Part shown: positions 26,128-36,500 of the stretch, one piece after another | Numbering within the stretch: position 1 is the first letter of the stretch | Layout of the letters: the number at the start of each line of letters is the position of its first letter | Assembly: GCF_014898815.1 (NCBI RefSeq) | Contig: NW_026515515.1 | Location: forward strand, 248,001-312,000 | Source: Panonychus citri | Taxonomy: Eukaryota; Arthropoda; Arachnida; Trombidiformes; Tetranychidae | DNA length: 64,000 nucleotides | Reading direction: 5' to 3' | Notes under the pieces: model-generated | What the model was told of the DNA's origin: nothing | The model's database searches: none | Seen by the model: the letters and a program-made list of their open reading frames with translations, nothing else | Translations under genes and position numbers: made by a program

Positions 26128-26375
26128 TCATTTCAAGCGCATGCACATTTCGACCTAATTGTTATCTTAACAATGTAAAACTCATAGAGAAAGAAAATGT
26201 CTATAAAAGTTTTTCTCATGCTGATGTTTTGGAATTCATGTACAACTATCATGAGATGGATACCAGTCACTTTTTACACTTCATTTCAATCGCCCGCAAA
26301 TTTTAACCTAATCGCTCTCTTAACAATGGGAAAGAAAATGTCTAAAAAAAGTTTTTCTATGATAACTAGTGCTGA
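26128..26375 (+). pseudogene. Decayed coding repeat with BTB-like segment
   Basis: An open frame at 26128-26309 encodes two units of a diverged repeat: FISSACTFRPNCYLNN, then DVLEFMYNYHEMD...LHFISIARKF. After the TAA at 26307-26309 the same frame continues with PNRSLNNGKENV and a further stop. At DNA level, 26130-26225 and 26279-26375 are recognisably the same sequence about 148 bp apart. The VLEFMY...L..IARKF pattern resembles the latter half of a BTB fold, but this is weak. Stops and missing ends mark it as a relic. Confidence 0.35.
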
Positions 26376-26379
26376 TAAA

Positions 26380-26562
26380 AAACATTCTTACTTTTTCTCC
26401 GTCGTGTCTCTTCAATAATTAATGGAGAACGATCACCCGAAAAGTTGTCTGGTTGTTGTTGGTCTTGCTGTTGTTGTTGCTGCTGTTGCTGGTTTTGCTG
26501 GTTTTGCTGGTCTTGTTGCTGAATATTTTGAGCATGTATTTTAGAGTAGACCATCCCTAATA
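26380..26562 (-). CDS. Candidate poly-glutamine exon
   Basis: On the minus strand a TATTATTAG acceptor-like string near 26563 is followed by ATG and MVYSKIHAQNIQQ, then a Gln-rich run (CAG/CAA mixed codons) and a more complex segment, PDNFSGDRSPLIIEETRRRK. A good donor, GTAAGA, follows at about 26378. Acceptor, donor, and non-repetitive sequence after the Q-run suggest an exon. No partner exon or promoter was identified, and the repeat lies next to GA-rich minisatellite, so chance remains possible. Confidence 0.3.
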
Positions 26563-26576
26563 ATATAATATACACA

Positions 26577-26850
26577 AAGAGAATAAGAGAAACACAAAGA
26601 GAGAGAAAATAATAATAGTAATTGATTAAAATATAGATAGAGAGAGAAACATAAAGAGAGAGTAACACAAATAGAGAGAGAGAGAAACAGAAACACAGAG
26701 AGAGAAAGAAACATAAAAAGAGAGACAGAAAAACACAAAGAGAGGGCGAGAGAGAGAAACAGAAGATTTGTATGAATATAAAACCATAGAGATAGAGAAA
26801 AAGAAAGAGCAAGAAAGAGAGAGAGAGAAAGAAATAAAAAATTGAAAAAG
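26577..26850. repeat. GA-rich imperfect minisatellite
   Basis: Irregular repeats of an AGAGAAACACAAAGAGAG-type unit. Long Ser/Leu/Phe-rich open frames on the minus strand here (for example up to 26869) are by-products of the repeat. Confidence 0.8.
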
Positions 26851-26992
26851 AAAAAACAAAAATTTTCAAATCAAATCAAACCACAAAAACGAATGGTGAT
26901 TTAATAATAAACATAATTAATTAGAATTGATAACATGACACGAGACTTGAGTGGTATGAATTTGAGCAATATTTGTTTGTCATATCAAAAGA

Positions 26993-27010
26993 TCAAGGTC
27001 ATTCAGGTCA
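26993..27010 (+). promoter_or_regulatory. AGGTCA direct repeat, 3-bp spacer (nuclear-receptor-like site)
   Basis: TCAAGGTCATTCAGGTCA contains two perfect AGGTCA half-sites three bases apart, and the first is an extended TCAAGGTCA site of the FTZ-F1/ERR type. Another TCAAGGTCA follows at about 27029. Function is inferred; equivalent DR3 strings occur at 19790-19804, 30336-30350 and 31082-31096. Confidence 0.35.
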
Positions 27011-27606
27011 TCGGTGGAATAACACGTTTCAAGGTCATCTGAAGGTAATTCTACAAAGCAGAATATTCAGAGACACTACTGACAAGTTTTGAGGTTTCTG
27101 TGAGCTTTGCAATGCACGTTATGATAAATTTATTGCATAGAAAATTTTCAGCAGTTATTCAATCAAACTGTAATATCTCAAGATCTGTGACAGAAAGGAT
27201 ATCTTAACTAATTTTTCAGGATTAAAAATGTAAAGAATATCTGTAGCAACTTCTGGCTCACCCAGAAGCGGAGGTTTATAAACTGTAATGAAAGTACACA
27301 AAATGACACGGTCATTCACCCCATGATGTGATATATCATTTGAATGAGAATGAATTGAAGATCTTAATGAAGATAATTATTAACAAATTGAATGATTTTT
27401 ATTGATAATTTTTTTCTCATTTTTACAAGCAACAGATCAGAAAGAATATTTTTAAGAAATGTAGATCATATTTAACTAATTCCTTTCCCAATATCGCCCA
27501 ATTTCCAATATGATTTTTATATTTACTAATATTTAGTAAAAACGAAATGTTTTGATAAATAGCTCGTATCGGAAGAGTAACTCTCAATAACCGTGGATAG
27601 TATAGC

Positions 27607-28213
27607 CAAACGATTTTATTTCCTCCTAATGAATTCACCTAATCTAGACACTAACTGTATCGATTGGCTATCTCGTTCGCCAGCTTTCAGTGTTCTTGCA
27701 ACTTGATGAGCCTCGGTTAATGAACTGATATAATTGATTTCCATTGGTTGATGATGGTTAATGTTTGATGCTCGCATCCTTGAAAAAACAAGGCCACTCG
27801 TGAGTCTTGTCTTGGCGGTTCATTATCATCATCATCATCACTTTCAGAATAGCTTTCCTCGGTGCTCGTCCAATCATCCCTATCACTATCATTGTCACTG
27901 AAGGATGATCCATCTTCATCAGGTAAAGGGTTGACATGGACAGATGATGAAGATACTGTACTATTTTGAATATCATCATCGACTACCATCATCCCAGGGG
28001 GACGTAATGGAATAAGAGAATTTCTAGTTACTGGACCCAGGAAAAGCTCCGCGCCATCGTATCTTGTCCGAAACCAGAAAAAAATAGATGACAATGGTTG
28101 ACAATGAGGGCACCGGCTCTATTTCGATTTTCTGCACTAATTATCAGTGATAAACGATAGAGGAAAGAGGCCCATTCAGCAGCAAAGTTTGAAGTTGAAT
28201 TTATTCTAATCAT
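27607..28213 (-). pseudogene. Unrecognised minus-strand coding tract, frame-broken
   Basis: Three overlapping minus-strand frames read in succession look like parts of one protein: NSTSNFAAEWASFLYRLSLI (about 28200-28140), then RCPHCQPLSSIFFWF...GPVTRNSLIPLRPPG with an acidic Asp/Ser/Glu-rich stretch (28125-27780), then MEINYISSLTEAHQVARTL...RLGEFIRRK ending at a TAA near 27607. The last shift coincides with a TTTTTT run, a typical indel site. Composition is far less repetitive than the surroundings, which argues for genuine coding ancestry. I could not name a family. CPHC could be part of a zinc-binding site, but no complete motif is present. Confidence 0.4.
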
Positions 28214-28573
28214 GGTGATATTAGGAAAGGGGCAACTTTTATTTCACAAAGAAAAATATTAACGGTAAATTGAACAGAACGGGTTGAAATTTTGAAACTT
28301 TTTGACTCAGCGCACCTGCGTATTAGAGTGGCTGTTGGATTTGCCAACATGTCAGTTTATGTATTCTTTATATACTGGTACTGGTTTGGGTCGAAACTCT
28401 GCAAAAATATAAGTGACGTTTATATACATTGTCTCTGTAAAAAAAATATCATAGAAAAGCACTTTTACCTTAACTTAATAACCTTAATAAAATTTCTATT
28501 TCTCATTCGATCAGACAATTTTGTATATATCCTGACTCAGTTTTAACGAGGGTTCTAAAAAAATATTTTGTAA

Positions 28574-28813
28574 ATTTATCTCATTCCATTCAAAAGATAC
28601 GAAAATGGTCTATTCTTTACTATTGAAGATAAATTTGAGACTCGAATACTCAGTAGATGACGTTTTCCATATAGAAGTCATTTTTGTTATCCTTGTGGCG
28701 ATTGTGAAATTCAGACTATCGTTGGATTCGTCTCAACGAGTTCAAGAATAAGATATATGTGTAACCCTAACTATTTGGAAGGTACATACCGCAAAATTGT
28801 CTTTTGCCACTAA
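28574..28813 (+). pseudogene. Unrecognised Cys-containing coding tract with one in-frame TGA
   Basis: An 80-codon frame (28574-28813) is open except for TGA at 28658-28660. Before it reads IPFKRYENGLFFTIEDKFE, after it RFPYRSHFCYPCGDCEIQ and IRYMCNPNYLEGTYRK. The TGA follows an AGA codon and could be a mutated CGA. Four to five cysteines in the second half suggest a disulphide-bonded or zinc-binding module, not identified. No start codon or clear splice acceptor was placed. Confidence 0.35.
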
Positions 28814-30208
28814 AAAAACTCATTATTACGTTGATTGTTACCAATAGGTTGCAGAAGCTACTACAGCAAGTATGTATTTATATTAAATCCTTTATTTCTG
28901 ATCCGATTGGAAAATAGATTTCACTGTTTAATTTTTCTTTGAATGAACATTCAGAGTATGTAGTCGAAATTACGCTAGGACAAAAAATACCAAAGTTACT
29001 AATTTGAATTAATTTGGAACTAAGAAAAGTTTATAATAAAATATTTATATAATATATTTATATAAAAATTGAGAAGTTTTCAGGTTTCAACTTAATCGAG
29101 ATTTGGCTTAGTGGAAATTCAGCTTCGGCTTAGTAGAGATTCGGCTGTCTGATATTTCTGATTGTCGATCGTTTGATCTAAATTTTACATGTCACCTTTC
29201 AATGATTCGAACACCCTAATCGTTGGAATTACAAACTATTCTAATTTGAGAAGGAGGAATTCCACCACAACGGACACCCTTTGTGGTGAGGAAAGGAAGA
29301 AAAAACACATAAAGATATAATTTTTACCTTTTTTTATATATATCAGTATATATAAAATTGACCAATTATGACACAAAAAAATATCAATAAATATCAATAA
29401 AAAAGGCACAATTATTGAAAATAGTTTGTTTGTTGTGGTGATTGTTACGGTTGGAGCGAGAATAAGGGAAAAGGAAATAGAGATAGAGATAGAGGAGAAA
29501 AGTAGAAAGAGAAAGGTGAAAAAGAATGTGGGCAGAGAACAGAGAAAGAGGAGAAAGGAATTTGGGTGAAAGAGAGAAAGAAAAAGGTGAAGATGATGAA
29601 ATTTTCATCAACACAATTTTTTTAACCAATGACCCGATGACAATAAAACTATAACTTTCATTTAGTTATGATCTTTTTTACGCGCTTTTCAAAAATGTAT
29701 AGCACATCCAAATTTGATCATTTTTGATGAGGAGAACCACGTGACCCTTCTAAAACTTCAAAAATTTTTAGATCCTAGAAAAATTGTGTTTCACGATCGT
29801 GCAATAGTTCATCTTAACCAGCAATAATTTACACAAGAAGATACGTCTAAAGTTGTGCAAATGTCTTGTCTTCAATGTGTTATAGCCGTTATTCTTTTGC
29901 TCGTGTTATCAATTGATTTTTGCCCTTAGTACTAGAATTGTTGGTGTTTTGCTGAAAAAAACAGTGTCAACACAGTGAACACTTTACAATCTATCGGTAT
30001 ATGACAAAAAAATTTTGATGTGGTGACCTACAGTAGCTTGTCCTCAATCTAATCAATTGTAGTTAAATAGCATTGAGCATTGAATCAAATGATTTTAAGG
30101 GTAATTTCAACTACTCATTGATGTCTATATATTTTAAACATGAGAAACGGTTGCTAAAAATGTTAAAAACGAAATTTTTTTCATATAAACAGTAGACTAT
30201 GAACATAT
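28814..30208. other. Gene-poor stretch
   Basis: No gene is supported. A small direct repeat of an ATTCGGCTTAGTAGAG-type unit lies at about 29097-29146, and GA-rich sequence at 29455-29590 produces a chance minus-strand open frame. Confidence 0.5.
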
Positions 30209-30210
30209 TA

Positions 30211-31221
30211 TACAGGGCTATTCAACTTCATTTTGCACAGGTTTTTAGTTATAAGTCAAGAACCAATGAGTTTAAAAAGATCAAACCTCGTACAGATACA
30301 TATAGGGGCTTAAGGGTTTCTTCGCAAAAGTTTCAAGGTCATTGAGGTCTGTTGAATAATCATCACTGATCAATTACTGATCAAGATAATTTTCACCTTG
30401 ATCAGCAATTTTTCAAGAGTTTTGTTTTTGTAGCAGATCAATGCTTGAGATAATATGTAATGCTTACGTATAAAAATCAAGCAATAATCAGATTGAAGAA
30501 GAGTCTCTTAGAGACAACATAGTTAATTTTAAGAAGTTTTGAATGTTTTTTCGTTTACTCTAGAGAGTTTCCTTTGTTAAACCTGATATTACTTTTAATT
30601 GTAAAATTAAATAAACTATTGTTTAACTGAAAACATAATTATCCAATAATTATCAATTGTGCTTTGGTTGAATTGGTAAAATCAACCGGTGATTCAATAT
30701 TGTATCCAATTACCCTTTGGTTTGGATTGCTGTTTGGTTTATTACCAAAAACTGGGTCTCATCAACCTAACATCATACCTTTGGTGAGTAAATTTATAAA
30801 TCATTTTTTTTGTTAATAAATTAACAAGGTCTTTTCACGATAAACCTATCTAGAGGTCATTTGAAGGTTTTTTTTGAAAAAACAGAACAAAAATTTCTTC
30901 AAAACATTACATGGTCCGATTTCGAATTAATAATTGAAAATTATTGGCGGTGTACCACGAGTTATGTCATTTGGCAAAATCATTGCTTATTTCATTCAAA
31001 TTAACGCCTCTCCGTTATTCGAACTGATATTGACAGCAAAACTTCAAAGAAGGGATAACTTTAGATAGGTTTTGCGTGAAATGACCTCAATGACCTTGAA
31101 ACTTTTTAGAAGAAGCACTTAAGCCCCGATATGCATCTGTACGAGGTTTGATCTTTTTGAACTCATTGGTTCTTGACTTATAACGAAAAATCTGCGTGAA
31201 ATGAAATTGAATAGCCCTGTA
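30211..31221. mobile_element. 1-kb TA-flanked element with long terminal inverted repeats
   Basis: The left arm starts TACAGGGCTATTCAA (30211) and the right arm ends TTGAATAGCCCTGTA (31221); TA dinucleotides flank both (30209-30210 and 31222-31223). The arms match imperfectly for about 140 bp, through blocks such as TTATAAGTCAAGAACCAATG and AGATCAAACCTCGTACAGAT. TA target sites and TACAGGG ends fit the Tc1/mariner superfamily. No transposase is encoded, so the element is non-autonomous. The interior carries a coding-like exon (30631-30783). Confidence 0.85.
30631..30783 (+). CDS. Exon-like fragment inside the 1-kb inverted-repeat element
   Basis: After an in-frame TGA (30628-30630) a 51-codon frame reads ...CALVELVKSTGDSILYPI, TLWFGLLFGLLPKTG and SHQPNIIPL, then meets GTGAGT at 30784, a consensus splice donor. 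A hydrophobic stretch of about 16 residues suggests a membrane segment. The donor immediately after an open, non-repetitive frame suggests a real exon, perhaps captured from a host gene as in Pack-type elements. No family was recognised and no acceptor was placed upstream. Confidence 0.4.
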
Positions 31222-33390
31222 TATCAACTTTTAGTCGAATTCGATAGTAGCAATAATACTTATTCTAGGTCAAAAATATTCAAAACTGTTATTTGTATAT
31301 ACGTAATGACAGACTGCTCAGATCAACTTGCAATTTGACCAGAATATGTTTCAAGGTCAGAAAAATATGCAAGGTCATTTTGGTCAAGAACATTGCAGTT
31401 TTATTTTTGTTGACGTTCAACCCATAGATCTCCATTCAATATTATACATGCTTCTGCTTTCACTTTCAAAAACTCACCAACTTACAATATGCCAGACAGT
31501 TTTCCTCCTTGTATGGATTTCCATCATCTGATTAGTCTTCTCTGTCAAGATGAGTCTTTGATAGATTATCCAACACACCAAACCATTCATTTTTTTCATC
31601 ATCTAAACTAAATGGTCTCTGCTTCATTACATCATGATTTATCCCTCATATCGGAATAATAATTAGAGTATATAATGATATTAATATGATAACAATTTGT
31701 AAATAGATCATCAAACTTCAACTCCATCTTAAGAAAGCTAAATAAAAAATTTGAATCATAAGCCAGGTTTTTACAGCATTTAAGAAATAGAAAAAAAGTT
31801 CTTATAACAATTTAATATAACAGTTCATTATGCATGAGATTAATTTTAACAGTTTTCATGATTGAATTTATCCATGATAAATACGGTTGAGAATTACTCT
31901 CATATTTTTAGTGAAAAAATATTTTATCAATCAATAAATTTTCTTAGCTCTGAAAAGTTATCAAAGTTGAAATGATTTTCAATTTTACAATCAGAAAACA
32001 ATCAACATAATGAAATTTATTTTCTTCACATAAAAGCTCGAATGGATAAATTATTTATCTAATATACTGTCTAGAATATATTGAATTCTGAAGAAAAGAG
32101 ACTAATTTAAATTATTATTATTTTCTGATATAATCAATACTCAATCACGGTAACTGATTGGATTGAGAGGAGAAAAATCAGATTTAGAAGTTAAAACTTA
32201 TGCTTAAGATTTTATCCTGAAAATTCTGATTCATGGTAAAATAACTCAAGTCTCCAACATGAAGGAAAGAATAAGCAGAAAGGAGAGAGAGAAAAAAAAA
32301 TAAAATTTCAATCGATTTTTTATTCTTTTGAACTTTTTTTCCTTCTTTATCACTCTCCCTTTTCTTCATAATGGAAAATATCTTATCCACTTTTCCACCC
32401 TGAAGAACTTGAATTGCCCATCGATTGATAAATTATCATCCATGCCATTGAAGAAAAATGGGTTAACCAGAATATCTTTCATTCTGTTATTATCTTATCA
32501 TCAAAATCATCATCATCTTTATGTTAACCCAAAAGAATTGATTGAATTTCTAGATTTACATAAATTAAAAAGCAAAATGATTCACATTTGAAGTTATCGA
32601 TTCAGAAAAATTGATAGAAAAAAAAGTTATACCAACTTGGCAGTAACTGGAATCCAGTTCTTATTTAGTGAGTAAACAATCAACTGATAACTTATCATGG
32701 AATCAATTTTTCATGGTGAATCATCAGAATCAAGGTTAACCTGTATGAAGAGGAAATGAAAATGATTCTTCGTTGATTTAAAGTCTGACATTTAAAAATC
32801 AACAATTAAATGAAAACTTCCGCTATTATCCACAGTTAAGGAAACTCTTTTTTTCTGATATTTTTATTTTGAAATAATCAATAATATAAGATAATGATAA
32901 TACCCATGATACCAATGAAATATTCAATACACATCTTTATACATCATATTACCTTTGAGATAAGTTTTTTTTTCGTTTCTCATGATTCTTAACCTGATTC
33001 CATCGATTGATTCAGGATTATATCGGTAAAAACAGTAACATGAGTTTATACAAAAAAATATCATCTAAACAAAAATCAATTGTGTTCATCATTGTACTCA
33101 CCCTTATGATTACAATAGAATCAGAATGTATTGAGAAAATCGTTTCTCTTTTCATAATCATCATAATAATAATAATTATCATGAGACTTTAATAACAATC
33201 AAACTCTGATGATGTTGATTTTTTGCCTCATGAATCTGATTTACTCTTTGTCAAGAGATTAAAATCTTAACTGAACTTTTTTTCACTTCTCTCTTTAAGC
33301 AAAGAAAATAGCATTAATAACTGTTACTGTGATACTTGGTGAATGATGATTGATGAAATTAACACTGTATATATACTTATATCACCAAGA
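31222..33390. other. Gene-poor stretch
   Basis: No gene is supported. TCAAGGTCA-type half-sites recur near 31345 and 31372. Short plus-strand open frames at 31328 and 32328 lack motifs. Confidence 0.5.
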
Positions 33391-33393
33391 TAA

Positions 33394-33585
33394 TCTCAAT
33401 TGATATATCTTAAATATAAATACGAGGAAGCTGAAAAGCTTTTGAATGTTACATTATCAGAGGACGAAAGAGGAAGAAATTATCTGTTAAAATGTTACAA
33501 TGAATACGAAAGATTAACTCAAGAAATAAATCTGAATATAATCAAGTATCTTCAGGGAGGGAAAAGGATTTCGTGTTTAGGATAA
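33394..33585 (+). CDS. Coding-like helical segment, possible exon
   Basis: A 63-codon frame between stops encodes a charged amphipathic helix: YKYEEAEKLLNVTLSEDERG, then YLLKCYNEYERLTQEINLNI. Codon composition and lack of repeat differ from the surrounding chance frames. There is no ATG at the start and no strong splice signal at either end. It could be an isolated exon or a relic. Confidence 0.3.
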   Translation, partial: SQLIYLKYKYEEAEKLLNVTLSEDERGRNYLLKCYNEYERLTQEINLNIIKYLQGGKRISCLG

Positions 33586-36500
33586 ACAGGGATGATAGTG
33601 ATGAACAGGATAAGGAAAATGAGAAATATGAGTAAAAGACTGTGAAGAAATGGTTAATTCTTAATGAGGCATAAAGAAGATAGAGAAAAAAGGGAGTGAG
33701 AGAGAGAGAGAGAGAGAAAAGATGAAAGAGAAATTTTTTACATGTACTCTTTAACGGTATTCTCTCTTTTTTCATCATCATCATATTTTTCAAATGAAAC
33801 GATCTGAATAATCCAGAAAAAAAACAAAGGAAAATATGAAATGATGAGGATGAGGATGACTTGGAACCGCGGATGTTATCATTTTTTCCTGATGAATCAA
33901 AGTCAACAGCGAGTAAAAAAAGTTCAATGTTCATTGTATTAATAATAATGTACTTTTCAGTGAATAGAAATTTTAATTTCAATTGAAAAACTTTGTTACC
34001 ATCAAATCTCAGCAGGATCACTGATGAAATTTGTAGAACTGAATAAACTATTATATGATCTAGATAATGATCTCGTTTACATCAAACTTCAAATTGACTA
34101 ACCTCTAATTGTACACTTGGGTCGAACTAAGAATGACCCAAGTGGCTAAGCATATAAACACCATGAAAATCACTTAAATTCACTTGAAAAACAGTCACTA
34201 CCATGAACTTTAAATTCAATTTCAATTCAGAATAACCTTGTACCCTGAAAATGGCATATCTTTATAACCTTCACCCTACCTACTATTATTATCTTCAGCA
34301 GTGACCTTTTGTTCATGCTGATATTCAGGTTCATGGTCATAAAATACACACAATGTATATATTTAACGAATGATTATTTAACAAAAGTATTAGTAATAGT
34401 TAATGTTGACTCAGAAATTTGAAATTCATCAGCATTTAAAAACTGTTTCCATGATAATCTAATGTTGTAATAGTATGAATGCAAAAATATAACCAACAAA
34501 AGAGGAAAGAGACACAAAAAAAGAGGACAAGTGAATACATGTATAAGCAAAAAAGTACCGTTATAATATGAGTTCCTTTTTTTGTTCATTTAATAATATC
34601 ATTACTTTGATGATTATGCAAGATTTATATGTAATCATTTATGTTTTCATCATAATCATCATTTGTTTCAAGGAAGTCGAAACATTGAGAGATGGAAAAA
34701 AATTAGGTGATGATAAAAATGAAAAGGAAAGAAAAAAAGTTCTAAGCCTGATCATCACTATACCAAACTCAGTTGCTGGTGTTTGTAGTTATATCTCTGT
34801 TTTTTTCACTTTTTCTGACTAAAATTATCATGTAAAACTGTAATGAACTTGCACAATATCTATGAGAATAATAGCAATAAAAAGAGTATAAAAAGTCAAC
34901 ACAAACGTTCAGAACTAATTTGTTTCTCATGCAATGGTTCATGAATGTGAAGAAAAAAATCAGATTTTTCTTGATAATGACGAGTTTATTTTGATAAACT
35001 TTTCTCATTTCATTTCATGAGTAAATTATCATTACAAGGGCAATGATATTATCGTGTTAATGATTACTATTGAATTTTCATTTCAGTTTAACTTTGAATT
35101 CTCTCTCTCTCCCTCCCTCTCTCTCTCTCTCTCTATCCCGTCCCATCCCACTGAATTTTCATGGAAAATGTGAAGGGAGAAAATGACGGTTCAGTTACCT
35201 AATGTTGCATTGAAATCGAGAAAAAGTAACTCAGTTTTTGCATATTCCTTTGTATGCTATGCTCCCTGACAATCATGGAATATTATTTACGATCAAAAGT
35301 TCATCTTACTAGATTTATTTATTTGTTAATATGAAAATTTCAATCAAATGACAATATATGAGACTTATATTCATTCTATTCAAAAAATCTAAAACTCATG
35401 AGAACAGTATAACGCATAACATTGGTATTCAATCGGACAATTATCAGTTTTGTATTATTATAACTGTCGTTCATTGAAACAATTTATTCATCACAATGAA
35501 TCCATAGCAGTTTCATGATAAGATTTTTGTTAATGATTATTGACACATTTCTCGTGACATAATAATAACTATTCAGGTAAATGATATTTATTTAAGGAAA
35601 ATAAATTCCCTGAATCATTAGGGTTCATATTTTTTCCCCGAGTGTTGCATAAATAATAATACTCTGAAAGTAGCAAAAAAAATAAGTTCTGTTTTCTTAT
35701 TGAGAAACAAAAAGAGAAAAAAAATCCAATGATATAATAAAGAGAATGATATTTTTCTCTTTACTCATACTTCCTATTCAGGCTCATACATGCCAGATAG
35801 ATTGTTTTTTACCAGCTTCTCTCACACCCAAATCATATATACTAATTTGTAAGTGTCAATAAAATCAACTGAGGCGTTAACATTGTACCTGGAATTTTAC
35901 TCATTTTGGGTTGCACTTTTATCTTTCTCTCTCTCTTTCTTTTCTCATCACATTCCAAGTTGAATACACAAACACCTTATTCAATCATAGCTTCCACTTA
36001 TCTGTGATGCTACTGTGGTAAATTTTTCCTCAACCTTTTTAACCTTCATGCATAAAATTTATTCCAAATTTCATCCACCGATACCTCCCAGTTAAAGCAT
36101 CTATTAGACTCTCATTTTCTCTACCTTATCCTTACATTTGTATCCTTTTTATATATAAATATCTGATTTACTTTGTATATACTGAGATTTACCTTGGCTT
36201 GAAAAACTGAATACAAAGTTATCTATTCTGTGTGTTATCCAACCTTTATTTTTACCTGCAAGTTGACACATTTTCCCTTTTACAATATTGGTTTTTTCAC
36301 CTTGTATTGGTTATTTTTTGCTTTACTCTTTATTTCCTAGTTTTTTTTATTCTGATACTCGTTTTTTTTCAATCTCCTTAAACTGGTAAGTAAGCCAATC
36401 ATGAGGCTTAAGAAATTCTTGTGTGTTTGGTGAAGCAAAGAAAACATTTTACAAGAATGGAAAAACTTCAAGATAAAAAAGTAACATAAGCTGATGAGAT

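Noticed and set aside
26541..26869. Overlapping minus-strand Ser/Leu/Phe-rich frames
   Set aside because: By-products of the GA-rich minisatellite; only the poly-Q part at 26380-26562 was kept, as a weak exon candidate.
27655..27705. Plus-strand DWLSRSP string resembling the RNase H end of Gypsy elements
   Set aside because: Only a few residues match, and the opposite strand gives a longer coherent frame through the same bases.
33542..34021. 159-codon minus-strand open frame
   Set aside because: Ser/Leu/Phe-rich translation of GA/CT repeats; no domain.
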